From Rhizobium sp. RM (GTDB taxonomy: Bacteria; Pseudomonadota; Alphaproteobacteria; Rhizobiales; Rhizobiaceae), in the NCBI RefSeq assembly GCF_013390595.1, contig NZ_JACAWV010000008.1, positions 744,001-808,000 on the forward strand: a stretch of 64,000 nucleotides of DNA, given 5' to 3'. The notes under the pieces are model-generated. The model made no database searches. It had not been told where the DNA came from and saw only the letters and a program-made list of their open reading frames with translations. Position numbers and translations under genes: made by a program. How positions within the stretch are numbered: position 1 is the stretch's first letter; every line of letters begins with the position of its first letter. Below, one piece after another: positions 41,889 to 50,518 of the stretch.

Positions 41889-42133
41889 GATGTCCTCCTG
41901 CTGAAAGCCGAATGGGGCTGAAACATCGCATGCGCCATGCCTCGTCACCACCAGCTTATTCATGAATTCTTGTGATGGATATATTCATCAACCGATTGTT
42001 CCAGCTTGGAAAATATCATCGCCAAGGCTTGCTGGAGTAATTTTCCATCAAAATCATACATCGTGGAAATAAAAACTTGACCTTGAGGGGCGAGAGGCAT
42101 TCACTCCGGCCACTTTCAAGACAGGAGACCGTT

Positions 42134-43015
42134 ATGAGCGTCGATACCGCACCCCGATCAACCACCTGGACCTATGTTGACGGTCAATGGCTGCCGGGCA
42201 ACCCGCCCCTTATCGGCCCGACCTCGCATGCCATGTGGCTGGCCTCGACGGTGTTTGACGGCGCACGCTGGTTTGACGGCGTTGCTCCGGATCTCGACCT
42301 GCATTGCCAGCGCGTCAATCGCTCCGCGACCAACATGGGCATGACGCCGACGATGACGGCGGAAGAGATCGAATCCCTGGCGCTGGAAGGCGTGAAGAAA
42401 TTCGATGGCAAGACCGCCATTTACATCAAGCCGATGTACTGGGCCGAACATGGCACACCCGGCAGCGTGGTTGCGCCTGACGCGGGTTCCACACGTTTTG
42501 CGCTTTGCCTTTTCGAAGCCCCGATGGATGCCGGCAAGCCCCTGACACTGACGGTTTCGCCGCTGCGTCGTCCGTCTCCGGAAACCGCGATGACGGATGC
42601 CAAGGCTGGCAGCCTCTATCCCAACAGCGGTCGTGCCATCCTTGAGGCTCGTTCGCGTGGTTTCGACAATGCGCTGATGCGCGATATGAATGGCAATGTT
42701 GCCGAGACGGCGGCCTCGAACATCTTCATGGTCAAGGACGGCGTGGTTATGACGCCGGTCCCGAACCGCACCTTCCTCGCAGGCATTACGCGTTCGCGCG
42801 TTATCGGTCTTCTGCGCCAGGCAGGTTTCGACGTCCGCGAAACAACTTTGTCGGTTGATGATTTCCGCGCAGCCGATGAGATCTTCTGCTCCGGCAACTA
42901 TTCCAAGGTTTCGCCGGTCACCAAGCTCGATGATCGTGAATTGCAGGCCGGACCGGTCGCGCGCAAGGCGCTCGACCTTTACATGGACTGGGCACGTCTC
43001 GGCAGCGACGCATAA
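42134..43015 (+). CDS. Class IV aminotransferase (branched-chain type)
   Basis: This is a 293-residue PLP enzyme of the BCAT/D-amino-acid-transaminase fold. The Schiff-base Lys is in MTDAKAGSLYPNSG. NVAETAASNIFMVKDGVVMTPVPNRTFLAGITR forms the phosphate-binding region typical of branched-chain aminotransferases. It transfers amino groups between glutamate and branched-chain keto acids, though related enzymes act on other amino acids. CAGGAGACC precedes the ATG. It stands alone on this strand and is followed by a strong bidirectional terminator. Confidence 0.86.
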   Translation: MSVDTAPRSTTWTYVDGQWLPGNPPLIGPTSHAMWLASTVFDGARWFDGVAPDLDLHCQRVNRSATNMGMTPTMTAEEIESLALEGVKKFDGKTAIYIKPMYWAEHGTPGSVVAPDAGSTRFALCLFEAPMDAGKPLTLTVSPLRRPSPETAMTDAKAGSLYPNSGRAILEARSRGFDNALMRDMNGNVAETAASNIFMVKDGVVMTPVPNRTFLAGITRSRVIGLLRQAGFDVRETTLSVDDFRAADEIFCSGNYSKVSPVTKLDDRELQAGPVARKALDLYMDWARLGSDA

Positions 43016-43039
43016 GCCTGATTGCAAATTCGAACACCG

Positions 43040-43078
43040 AATAAAGCCCGTGCCAACAAGCGCGGGCTTTATTTTTTC
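43040..43078. terminator. Bidirectional terminator after the aminotransferase
   Basis: AATAAAGCCCG / CGGGCTTTATT with a 12-base loop is followed rightward by ATTTTTT. It also covers the 3' end of the converging LysR gene. Confidence 0.88.
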
Positions 43079-43953
43079 GCCAAAGCCGGTAGTGCAGCGG
43101 CAAGGGCCCGCAGCGGCGCCGTCATGTGTTTATCGCGGCGAAGTGCCAGTGCGATGCGGCGCTCGACGGGCGGCGCCAGGGAGCGCCATGTCAGCCCGGA
43201 AAACTCATTCTTTTGCTCGACCGCCATGCGTGGCACGATGGAGATGCCGAGGCCGGCTTCGGTCAGTTTCTTGATGGCCTCGACGCTGCCAAGCTGCATG
43301 GCAGGCTGCACGGCACGCCCACTTGCTGAAAACCATTGATCCGTCAGTTTGCGGGTATTGCCTCCCTCATAAAGCAGGAGTGGTTGTGCGGAAAGGAACG
43401 ACACGTCCATTACCTGATCGGCCGGGAAGCTGTCGAGTGGGAACGCCGCAACCATCTCATCCAGATAGATCTCGCGAATATCAAGGCTTCGACCGCTGGC
43501 AGGTAGCGCGACCACTGCCGCATCAATGGTGTTGGCTTCCAGATGCCGCAGAATATCGGCAGTGTTTCCTGTCTGAACCTCGATATCGAGGCCGGGCATG
43601 GCCTTGCGTATTTTGCCGAGAACAGGCGGCAGGAGATAGATGCAAGCGGTTGCTCCGGTGCCGATGCGAAGTCGCCCGCTTGCACCGTCGCGGTGCGGTG
43701 CGACGGTGTCGAGCGCATGGGCGACCTCCTCGGCAATCCGCCTGGCATGAACCAGAAAATCGAGACCCGCCGCTGTCGGCTGTGCCCGGCGTCCGACGCG
43801 TTCGATCAGACGCACACCGAGCTGTTTTTCGAGCAGACGAATATGCAGACTGATGGCGGGCTGCGTCAGTCCAGCCTTATCGGCTGCAGCCGAGAAGCTG
43901 CCGAGCTCGACCACATCCATAAAACTGCGAACCTGCCGCAGGTCGACGTCCAT
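43069..43953 (-). CDS. LysR-family regulator
   Basis: This is a 294-residue protein: HTH at residues 17-40 (FSAAADKAGLTQPAISLHIRLLEKQLGVRL), then the two-lobe effector-binding domain (GRLRIGTGATACIYLLPPVLG onward). It resembles CysB/CbbR-like regulators in domain order. It is divergent from the N-acetyltransferase at 44053, with 99 bases between starts, and that gene is its best target. The inducer is unknown. Confidence 0.86.
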   Translation of the reverse strand: MDVDLRQVRSFMDVVELGSFSAAADKAGLTQPAISLHIRLLEKQLGVRLIERVGRRAQPTAAGLDFLVHARRIAEEVAHALDTVAPHRDGASGRLRIGTGATACIYLLPPVLGKIRKAMPGLDIEVQTGNTADILRHLEANTIDAAVVALPASGRSLDIREIYLDEMVAAFPLDSFPADQVMDVSFLSAQPLLLYEGGNTRKLTDQWFSASGRAVQPAMQLGSVEAIKKLTEAGLGISIVPRMAVEQKNEFSGLTWRSLAPPVERRIALALRRDKHMTAPLRALAAALPALAKK

Positions 43954-44052
43954 GATAAAAGAAAACCTTATCGTTTGTATAAGTTCTATAATCTTTAATT
44001 TGTTTCAGCCGCGATGCACAATGGTTTCGTGAATGATTGCAGGACTTATTGA

Positions 44053-44595
44053 ATGACACTCCCGAAAGCGCAAAGCCTCACCATCCGCCCCTGTGAGGAG
44101 GCGGATATTCCCGCTATCACGACGATTTACCGCGATGCTGTCCTGAATGGTCGAGCCAGCTTTGAAATTGATCCGCCGACCGTGGACGATATGCTGGCGC
44201 GTCGCGCCGCACTGGTGTCGGGTGGCTTTCCGTACATCGTCGCAAAAATGTCAGGGCAGGTGGTGGGATATGCCTACGCCGGCGCCTACCGGGCTCGCCC
44301 GGCCTATGGCGCAACGGTTGAAGATTCAGTCTATGTTGATCCAGCCATGAAGGGGCTGGGGATCGGGCGCAGACTGATGGACGCTCTGATCGAGGAAGCA
44401 ACAGCACGCGGGTTTCGGCAGATGATCGCCATTATTGGCGACTCGGCCAACACGGCTTCCGTTGGTGTTCACCGCGCAGCCGGATTCGAGCACGTCGGCA
44501 CATTCCGCTCCATCGGTTGGAAACATGGGCAGTGGCTGGATACCGTGCTGATGCAGCGCCCCCTGGGAGAGAGCGATACGACGCCCCGTTTTTGA
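44053..44595 (+). CDS. GNAT N-acetyltransferase, phosphinothricin-acetyltransferase type
   Basis: This is a 180-residue GNAT. It opens LTIRPCEEADIPAITTIYRDAVLNGRASFEIDPP, the PAT/MddA/YncA pattern, has acetyl-CoA-binding VDPAMKGLGIGRRLMDALI and then IAIIGDSANTASVGVHRAAGFEHVGTFRSIGWKHGQWLD. Relatives acetylate methionine sulfone/sulfoximine or phosphinothricin. Which substrate applies here cannot be told. It is divergent from a LysR regulator. Confidence 0.85.
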   Translation: MTLPKAQSLTIRPCEEADIPAITTIYRDAVLNGRASFEIDPPTVDDMLARRAALVSGGFPYIVAKMSGQVVGYAYAGAYRARPAYGATVEDSVYVDPAMKGLGIGRRLMDALIEEATARGFRQMIAIIGDSANTASVGVHRAAGFEHVGTFRSIGWKHGQWLDTVLMQRPLGESDTTPRF

Positions 44596-44615
44596 GGCGC
44601 CGTAAAATTTGATCG

Positions 44616-44951
44616 TCAGGGTTTGGTCGAACCGGGAATTTCGACCTTAACCGTGTCACCGGCAAGCTCGCTGCCCAGTTCTGCTGACTTTGTCTTCTTA
44701 TCGTAGACGCAGATGTGACTGATCGTGGCATCCGCACCCTTGGCCTTGCCGGTGAGAATCGCAAGGCCGAAATTCTCGCTGCCGATCGGATCGACAACGG
44801 CTTTGGCGTCCTCGATCATTCCCTCGCTTGCGGCAAGGCACTTCGCCTGTACGTCCCCGACGAACTCTTTCCATGCCTCGTCCGATGACGCGGATGCAAC
44901 GCCTGCAGCAAGCAAAAACAGGGTGGCGGCGACGGCGCTGGTTTTCATCAT
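44616..44951 (-). CDS. Hypothetical secreted protein
   Basis: This is a 111-residue protein that I do not recognise. A signal peptide (SAVAATLFLLAAGVASAS, with AxA-type cleavage) is clear. The mature part of about 90 residues holds two Cys (AKCLAASEG, HICVYDKK) that could form a disulphide, fitting a periplasmic location. AAGGAATCCC stands before the ATG pair at 44951/44948. It converges with the GNAT gene. Its own promoter lies in the 220-base gap before sodB. Confidence 0.72.
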   Translation of the reverse strand: MMKTSAVAATLFLLAAGVASASSDEAWKEFVGDVQAKCLAASEGMIEDAKAVVDPIGSENFGLAILTGKAKGADATISHICVYDKKTKSAELGSELAGDTVKVEIPGSTKP

Positions 44952-45107
44952 GGGATTCCTTTTCTATTGCGATGCTGGACGGGCGAACGGATGAGCGAAA
45001 AACGGTACGCTTGGCTTGTGAAACAATTGTGGTCGAAAGGGTGTTGAGAGGAATTTTCTCTTTTGTTGGAACATTTTGATAATTCGCAGGTTGCCCAAAC
45101 AGATCTT

Positions 45108-45143
45108 CGCTCCTATGGTCCGCTCACACGGTTTCTAGGAGCG
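45108..45143 (+). promoter_or_regulatory. 8-bp inverted repeat in the sodB leader
   Basis: CGCTCCTA at 45108-45115 is repeated in inverse at 45136-45143 (TAGGAGCG), with a 20-base spacer. It ends 29 bases before the sodB ATG and just upstream of the AAGGAG ribosome site. It could be an operator, or a leader hairpin that influences translation or mRNA life. Confidence 0.4.
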
Positions 45144-45172
45144 GTTGTCCGCTGCAAAAAGGAGTAAAAACC

Positions 45173-45775
45173 ATGGCTTTTGAACTTCCCGAACTCCCTT
45201 ACGACTACGATGCGCTTGCTCCGTACATGTCGCGCGAGACGCTTGAGTTTCACCACGACAAGCACCACAAGGCATATGTCGACAACGGCAACAAGCTGGC
45301 GGCGGAAGCCGGTCTGGCTGACCTGTCGCTGGAAGAGGTCGTGAAGAAGTCCTTTGGTACCAATGCAGGTCTCTTCAACAACGCTGCCCAGCATTACAAC
45401 CACGTTCATTTCTGGAAGTGGATGAAGAAGAACGGCGGCGGCAACAAGCTGCCTGGCAAGCTGGAAAGCGCCATTGCATCGGACCTCGGCGGCTACGACA
45501 AGTTCAAGGCTGATTTCATTGCCGCTGGCACTACGCAGTTCGGCTCCGGCTGGGCATGGCTCTCCGTCAAGAACGGCAAGCTCGAAATCTCCAAGACCGC
45601 GAACGGCGAAAACCCGCTGGTTCACGGTGCAGAGCCGATCCTCGGCGTCGACGTCTGGGAACACTCCTACTACATCGACTACCGCAACCTGCGTCCGAAG
45701 TACCTGGAAGCTTTCGTCGATAGCCTCATCAACTGGGACTACGTTCTCGAGCGTTACGAAGCCGCTACCAAGTAA
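45173..45775 (+). CDS. sodB: Superoxide dismutase, Fe/Mn family (Fe-type)
   Basis: This is a 200-residue protein with all four metal ligands: His in LEFHHDKHH, His in AAQHYNHVHFW, and Asp/His in DVWEHSYYIDY. Gln in NNAAQHYNH occupies the position of the second-shell Gln of Fe-type enzymes, although rhizobial members can be cambialistic. It converts superoxide to hydrogen peroxide and oxygen in the cytosol. AAAGGAG stands 8-9 bases upstream. The gene is monocistronic, with an inverted repeat in its leader and a strong terminator after it. Confidence 0.95.
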   Translation: MAFELPELPYDYDALAPYMSRETLEFHHDKHHKAYVDNGNKLAAEAGLADLSLEEVVKKSFGTNAGLFNNAAQHYNHVHFWKWMKKNGGGNKLPGKLESAIASDLGGYDKFKADFIAAGTTQFGSGWAWLSVKNGKLEISKTANGENPLVHGAEPILGVDVWEHSYYIDYRNLRPKYLEAFVDSLINWDYVLERYEAATK

Positions 45776-45799
45776 GCTTCGCACCCTACTTTCTTCGAA

Positions 45800-45831
45800 C
45801 ACCCGGCCTTCGTGCCGGGTGTTTTGTTTTT
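45800..45831 (+). terminator. Rho-independent terminator of sodB
   Basis: CACCCGGC / GCCGGGTG with a CTTCGT loop is followed by TTTTGTTTTT, a textbook terminator 24 bases after the stop codon. Confidence 0.93.
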
Positions 45832-45880
45832 ACTGTGCCTGTCACAAGCCTGTCATGGGGCCCGTTTATCGCGGCCCATC

Positions 45881-46726
45881 ATGACTGACATCACGCCCCC
45901 GCTGTTCTCATTCGGCATTGTTGCCGACCCCCAATATGCCAACATTGATCCGCGTCCCGAAATGGGCAGGTATTATGCCGAAAGTCCGCGAAAGCTGGCG
46001 CAGGCTATCGAGGTCTTTAACGGCCGGGACCTTGCGTTCGTCGTGACGCTCGGCGACATCATCGATCGTGGTTTCGAAAATTACGACACGATGCTGGCGG
46101 TTTACGAAGGCTTGCGCCATCGTTCGATCCTGCTGCCAGGCAATCACGATTTCGCCGTTTCGGTCGAGCATCTGCCAAAAATCCATTCGCGGCTCGGGAT
46201 GCCGTCGCCATGGTACGATTTTGCCATCGGCAAGGTGCGTTTCGTCGTACTGGATGGCAACGACGTCAGCCTGTTTGCACCACCGCTCGATGATCCGCGT
46301 CGCACGGTTGCAAGAGAGCGGCTGGACGCCTTGCGCGAGGTTGGTGCGATCAATGCGCAGGACTGGAACGCATCGTTAAGCGACGCTCAGTTCGAATGGC
46401 TGGAAGGTGTGCTCGAAAAGGCCGATGTAGCAGGCGAACGCGTGGTGATCTTCTGCCACTACCCGCTGTTTCCCGAAAATGCCCATAACATGTGGGATGC
46501 GCCTCGCATCATCGACCTTCTTACGCGCCATGTCTGTGTCGGCGCCTGGTTCTGCGGTCATAATCACGAGGGCAATTACGGTCTCTTGAACGGCAAGCAT
46601 TTCGTCAATTTCAAAGGCATGGTTGACACGCCGGATGAGAACGCCTTTGCCATTGCCGAGGTCTATGCCGATCGCATCGAGATCAGCGGCTTCGGGCGTG
46701 AAAAAAGCCGGTCGTTAGGTTTTTGA
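45881..46726 (+). CDS. Calcineurin-like metallophosphoesterase (ADPRibase-Mn-like)
   Basis: This is a 281-residue protein with the complete metallophosphatase pattern: FGIVADPQYA (D-x-H-like first block with Q), GDIIDRG, GNHD, CHYPLFP and CGHNHEG. The second position of the first block is Gln, as in Mn-dependent ADP-ribose/CDP-alcohol diphosphatases of this group, so a nucleotide-diphosphate substrate is likely. No signal peptide is visible. The ATG at 45881 starts the domain directly. It overlaps the end of the converging WYL gene by 12 bases. Confidence 0.87.
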   Translation: MTDITPPLFSFGIVADPQYANIDPRPEMGRYYAESPRKLAQAIEVFNGRDLAFVVTLGDIIDRGFENYDTMLAVYEGLRHRSILLPGNHDFAVSVEHLPKIHSRLGMPSPWYDFAIGKVRFVVLDGNDVSLFAPPLDDPRRTVARERLDALREVGAINAQDWNASLSDAQFEWLEGVLEKADVAGERVVIFCHYPLFPENAHNMWDAPRIIDLLTRHVCVGAWFCGHNHEGNYGLLNGKHFVNFKGMVDTPDENAFAIAEVYADRIEISGFGREKSRSLGF

Positions 46727-47425
46727 CGCGACGTTTTTCGGCTGCTTGATGTCCCAACCGCTGATCCAGAGCTGACGCAGCGCTTCGCCTTCGTTTCGAA
46801 AGAAGGTGCCTGTCTGGCCGCATGTGACCACGCGGTCGGACCTGAAATTGCGGATCGCCTGTCTCAGTTCGCACCATGCGACGATGTTGGTCGTCTCGGA
46901 GTAATAAATGACGGCGATGGGCCGGATACGTCGATGCGTCTGTGTGCTGCTCTCATCGCGATAGGCGATATCCAGTTTTTCCTCGTCCCGCACAGCCCGC
47001 CGGACAATCGCAAGGTCGATACCGCTTGGGGTTGGCGCCACGCTGCCCCAGGCATGCAGAGCGTTGGCCGTCAGCGTCCGCGATAATGGCTCGGGCACGG
47101 AGGCGGCGATCTTGTCGCTGACCCTTTTGGCCGCCTGTCGCAACTCGGTGTCCGCCGTTCTGCCAATCAGCGCGAGGGCCAGAACAATCGCCTCCGTTTC
47201 CTCGATCGAAAACATCAGCGGCGGCAGATTGAAGCCGGGCCGCAGAATGTAGCCGACCCCGCGTTCGCCTTCGATCGGCACGCGCATGGTCTGAAGCGCG
47301 ACGATGTCACGATAGACGGAGCGTGCGGTGACCTCCAGCGTGTCGGCGATCTGCTGTGCGGTTACCGGTTTGCGGGCCACACGCAGGATCTGGATGATTT
47401 CGAACAGTCTCGACGCCTTGCGCAT
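46715..47425 (-). CDS. YafY-type HTH/WYL-domain transcriptional regulator
   Basis: This is a 236-residue protein, a paralogue of the one at 39987: HTH ARKPVTAQQIADTLEVTARSVYRDIVALQT, linker GYILRPGFNLPPLMFSIEETEAI, then the WYL-like domain ending NIVAWCELRQAIRNFRSDRV. The ATG at 47425 follows AGGAAAACGGCG; a GTG at 47452 is possible. The divergent LysE gene at 47560 shares the promoter region and is the probable target. A CAACTGACA-type sequence lies in the gap. Confidence 0.86.
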   Translation of the reverse strand: MRKASRLFEIIQILRVARKPVTAQQIADTLEVTARSVYRDIVALQTMRVPIEGERGVGYILRPGFNLPPLMFSIEETEAIVLALALIGRTADTELRQAAKRVSDKIAASVPEPLSRTLTANALHAWGSVAPTPSGIDLAIVRRAVRDEEKLDIAYRDESSTQTHRRIRPIAVIYYSETTNIVAWCELRQAIRNFRSDRVVTCGQTGTFFRNEGEALRQLWISGWDIKQPKNVASKT

Positions 47426-47559
47426 CGCCGTTTTCCTGAAGCTCTTGCTCACTCAACTGACATAACGTTGTCAGTTGCCATTCCCTATAAACGGAAAAAC
47501 ACATTGAGAAACAGGGTGTTTTCTTGATGCGCATTGATCCGATATCGGGAGATACTGAC

Positions 47560-48189
47560 ATGAGTTACGCGGAAAATCTCTGGCTTTTCTTTCTGGTGCT
47601 TTTTGGCATCGTCATTCTGCCGGGCATGGACATGCTGTTCGTTCTGGCGAGCGCGTTGACGGGCGGCAGGCGAACCGGCCTGTCGGCGGCAAGTGGCATG
47701 AGTGCGGGCGGCATTGTGCATTCCCTGTACGGTGCCGTTGGTGTGGGGGCGCTTGCTGTCTGGATACCATCGCTGTTCAAACCGCTGTTGATCGCCGGTG
47801 CAGTCTATATGGTCTGGATCGGAATCAGCCTCGCGCGCAGTTCCATCGTCGTGAACGGTGGCGAAGCGGATGCCAGCGCCTCGGCCAGAAAAGCGTTCTG
47901 GCGCGCCATGCTCACCTGCCTGTCGAACCCCAAAGCCTATCTCTTCATGATGGCGATCTATCCACAATTTCTCAAACCCGCCTATGGGCCGATCTGGATG
48001 CAGGGCGCGGTGATGGGCCTCATGGTCGCGGTAACCCAGTTTGCGGTCTATGGCGGGCTGGCATTAACGGCGGACAGAAGCAGGGCATGGCTTGTTTCCT
48101 CACCTGCTACCACTGTTTTCATCGGTCGCGCTGCGGGTGTGATGCTGGTTGCAGTCGCATTGCTGACACTCTGGGAAGGGTTGTCTTAG
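47560..48189 (+). CDS. LysE/RhtB-family exporter
   Basis: This is a 209-residue membrane protein with about six helices. LPGMDMLFVLASALTGGRRTGLSAASGM and LSNPKAYLFMMAIYPQFLKP are the LysE motifs (with Met replacing the usual Pro-Asn pair). Export of an amino acid or similar compound is expected; its substrate is unknown. The ATG at 47560 follows GGGAGATACTGAC. The divergent WYL regulator probably controls it. Confidence 0.85.
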   Translation: MSYAENLWLFFLVLFGIVILPGMDMLFVLASALTGGRRTGLSAASGMSAGGIVHSLYGAVGVGALAVWIPSLFKPLLIAGAVYMVWIGISLARSSIVVNGGEADASASARKAFWRAMLTCLSNPKAYLFMMAIYPQFLKPAYGPIWMQGAVMGLMVAVTQFAVYGGLALTADRSRAWLVSSPATTVFIGRAAGVMLVAVALLTLWEGLS

Positions 48190-48305
48190 GCTTCTGTTTT
48201 CACGCGAAATTTCACTTCAATGTGACTTCTTTTTGCCTGACGGAACGGGCATCCTCGCCCCGTTCGTATCAAGCCCGTTACCTGTCGGGATCAAGGAGAG
48301 AGTTC

Positions 48306-48740
48306 ATGAAACCGAAAACCATCACGGCAGCGATGCTGTTCGGCTGTCTGTGCGCCGGTGCGGTTTACGCAGCCGGCGAAGTCGAAAAGCGCGAAGGCAT
48401 GATGAAGCAGATTGGCGGTGCGATGGGGTCGCTCGCCGCCATTTCCAAGGGGCAGAAGCCTTTTGACGCCGAGGCGGTCAAGACTGCCGTGACGACAATC
48501 AGCACCAACGCCAAGGCTTTCCCGGACCAGTTCCCGGCTGGCTCCGAAGCTGGCAGTGCGGCAGCACCCGCCATCTGGGAAAACTTCGAGGACTTCAAGG
48601 CCAAGTCTGCAAAGCTCGGTGAAGATGCGGACGCGATTCTTGCCAGCCTGCCCGTGGATCAGGCCGGCGTCGCAACCGCCATGCAGAAACTCGGCGCCGA
48701 TTGCGGCACCTGCCATCAGACCTATCGTCTGAAGAAGTGA
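48306..48740 (+). CDS. Cytochrome c' / c556 family periplasmic haem protein
   Basis: This is a 144-residue protein with an N-terminal signal peptide (ITAAMLFGCLCAGAVYA) and a four-helix bundle ending in the haem motif CGTCH (residues about 136-140), the class II cytochrome c' arrangement with haem attached near the C-terminus. These proteins carry electrons or bind NO in the periplasm. AAGGAGAGAGTTC precedes the ATG. A terminator separates it from the dihaem cytochrome that follows. Confidence 0.9.
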   Translation: MKPKTITAAMLFGCLCAGAVYAAGEVEKREGMMKQIGGAMGSLAAISKGQKPFDAEAVKTAVTTISTNAKAFPDQFPAGSEAGSAAAPAIWENFEDFKAKSAKLGEDADAILASLPVDQAGVATAMQKLGADCGTCHQTYRLKK

Positions 48741-48753
48741 TGTTCATCGCATC

Positions 48754-48781
48754 GGGAAAGTCGCCTTCGGGCGACTTTCCC
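48754..48781 (+). terminator. Hairpin after the cytochrome c' gene
   Basis: GGGAAAGTCGCC / GGCGACTTTCCC with a TTCG loop forms a perfect 12-bp stem. Only TTG follows, so complete termination is uncertain and read-through to the next cytochrome gene is possible. Confidence 0.75.
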
Positions 48782-48853
48782 TTGAGGCGTCGGATCGATC
48801 CGGTGCGCTCAGTGCAAATGTGAATGTCGATTGGTCTGAGAGGGGAGAGGGGT

Positions 48854-49771
48854 ATGCCTTCCATCTGGACGAAACTTGCGGGCGGCGCCGTATTGGCCGC
48901 AGCCGCTGGTTTCTGTATTTTTATGGTCGTTACGGCGCCGGAGCGGCAGGCGCCAAGCCACTGGGCGAGCCTTGGAGAGCCGGACCTCGCCAACGGCGAG
49001 ACGCTGTTCTGGGCAGGCGGTTGCGCAAGCTGTCATGCTGCGCCCGGTGTAACAGGTGATGCACTTCTGACGCTTGCTGGCGGTCAGGATCTGCCGAGCC
49101 CTTTCGGAACCTTCCGTGTGCCGAACATCTCGTCTGATCCGCAGCACGGTATTGGTGGGTGGACGCTGGCGCAGTTTGGCGACGCCATGACACGGGGCGT
49201 CGGCAAGGATGGTGAACATCTTTATCCGTCCTTCCCCTATGCATCCTATGCCAGGATGACCTCCAAGGACATCAACGATCTCTTCGGTTACCTCAAGGCG
49301 CTTCCCGCGAGCCAGAACGATGCACCGGGACACGACCTGCCATTCCCGTTCAACATGCGTGTCACCTTGGGTGGCTGGAAATTCCTTTATTTCGATAAGG
49401 GCGCCCCTCGTGTCGAACTTGCCAATGCCGATGCCGAACTGCTGCGTGGCCAGTATCTGGTGGAGGGCCCTGGCCATTGTGGCGAATGCCATACGCCGCG
49501 AAATGCGCTTGGCGGCTTCCTTGCGGACAAATGGCTGGCGGGCGGTCTCAACCCGGAAGGTGAGGGCAGAATTCCTGACATTACGCCAGCATCTGAAAGC
49601 ATCGGCGGTTGGGCCGCCGAGGATATCGCAAGCTACCTCGAGACCGGCTTTACACCGGAGTTCGACAGCGTCGGCGGCTCCATGGTCAAGGTCCAGCAGA
49701 ACATGGCACGGTTGACGGCGGACGACCGGGACGCGATTGCCGCCTATCTGAAGGCTGTTCCGGCGCGTTGA
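48854..49771 (+). CDS. Dihaem cytochrome c (alcohol/aldehyde dehydrogenase subunit type)
   Basis: This is a 305-residue protein. A membrane anchor or signal (LAGGAVLAAAAGFCIFMVV) is followed by two cytochrome c modules: CASCHAAPG (residues about 57-65) with later PYASYARM, and CGECHTPRN with later GGSMVKVQQNM. Met ligands seem present in both halves. The layout resembles dihaem subunits of membrane alcohol/gluconate dehydrogenases and similar electron carriers. No dehydrogenase subunit is adjacent. GGGAGAGGGGT precedes the ATG at 48854. It may pair functionally with the cytochrome c' before it. Confidence 0.88.
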   Translation: MPSIWTKLAGGAVLAAAAGFCIFMVVTAPERQAPSHWASLGEPDLANGETLFWAGGCASCHAAPGVTGDALLTLAGGQDLPSPFGTFRVPNISSDPQHGIGGWTLAQFGDAMTRGVGKDGEHLYPSFPYASYARMTSKDINDLFGYLKALPASQNDAPGHDLPFPFNMRVTLGGWKFLYFDKGAPRVELANADAELLRGQYLVEGPGHCGECHTPRNALGGFLADKWLAGGLNPEGEGRIPDITPASESIGGWAAEDIASYLETGFTPEFDSVGGSMVKVQQNMARLTADDRDAIAAYLKAVPAR

Positions 49772-49772
49772 G

Positions 49773-49795
49773 GTGGAGAGGCATTGACTCTCCAC
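49773..49795 (+). terminator. Short hairpin after dihaem cytochrome gene
   Basis: GTGGAGAG / CTCTCCAC with a 7-base loop begins just after the stop codon (49769-49771). It lacks a T-run. Confidence 0.5.
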
Positions 49796-49819
49796 TATCG
49801 CCGTCGGATAACAAAACTG

Positions 49820-50040
49820 TGATGGTTCCTTCCGGAAATCCGGAAGGTGAAAAGGGAACACGATAAGGAGCAATCCCCATTCGTGGCTGCCCCCGCAACT
49901 GTGAGCGGAGAGCCTGAAACGGAAATACCACTGGTCGGCTGCATGGCTGGAACCGAAAGGTTGGGCTCATGCGGGGGATAACCCGGCCGGGAAGGTGTTT
50001 CAGGTTTTGACCCGCGAGCCAGGAGACCTGCCCTCACGGA
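49820..50040 (+). promoter_or_regulatory. Cobalamin riboswitch upstream of cbtBA
   Basis: The conserved B12-aptamer elements appear in order: GATGGTTCC near 49821, AAAAGGGAACACG around 49850-49863, GCTGCCCCCGCAACTGTGAGCG around 49886-49908, CCACTGG near 49930, GGGAAGG near 49989, and the B12-box end GCGAGCCAGGAGACCTGCC near 50014-50032. About 165 bases of leader follow before cbtB. A GGCGC-GAAT-GCGCC hairpin (50179-50192) sits right before the cbtB Shine-Dalgarno (GGGAGAGG). Cobalamin binding is expected to lower cbtBA expression. The switch mechanism (attenuation or SD masking) is not determined by sequence alone. Confidence 0.93.
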
Positions 50041-50206
50041 AATGTTTATGCCGGCGGGGTGTCCGGAGCAGCAGGATTACAGGGGCAGGTGACTGCGCCT
50101 GTGTCAGTCTCGCATTCCCCGTGGTGAATTGTATCGATGCGGTCCTGCGCCTGGATTGGACGCTTGCCCGCTCACAATGGCGCGAATGCGCCGGGAGAGG
50201 CTCACC

Positions 50207-50392
50207 ATGTCTACCATCAATCAAAATACCGCCAATGCCGCTGTAACAGCGAAAAGCAGCAGCATTGCCCAATCGCTGACAGCGATCGTTCTCGGCCTGT
50301 TCATCGTCGGTTTCGTCGGCTTCTCGCATGTCGAAGCTGTTCACAACGCAGCGCATGATACGCGCCACGCCAATGCGTTTCCCTGCCACTAA
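50207..50392 (+). CDS. cbtB: CbtB, cobalt transporter subunit
   Basis: This is a 61-residue protein with one membrane helix (SLTAIVLGLFIVGFVGFSHV) and the CbtB C-terminal His motif: SHVEAVHNAAHDTRHANAFPCH, where His residues and the final Cys-His may bind cobalt. CbtB works with CbtA as a predicted cobalt importer, restricted to B12-regulated loci. GGGAGAGG stands 6-7 bases upstream. It is first after the riboswitch; cbtA follows 126 bases later. Confidence 0.9.
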   Translation: MSTINQNTANAAVTAKSSSIAQSLTAIVLGLFIVGFVGFSHVEAVHNAAHDTRHANAFPCH

Positions 50393-50518
50393 AGCTGAAT
50401 GATTTCGGGGACTTTGTACCCTGAACGCGAAGCTGCTCCAGAATTTGAGGAAACAGGGCATGATGACGTTCGAAAGCCACCGATGCTTTCGGGTTCATGC
50501 TCCTGAGGGGGAAATTGC

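Noticed and set aside
48809-49873. Leftward frame of 354 codons
   Set aside because: It is antisense to the dihaem cytochrome c gene and runs into the cobalamin riboswitch.
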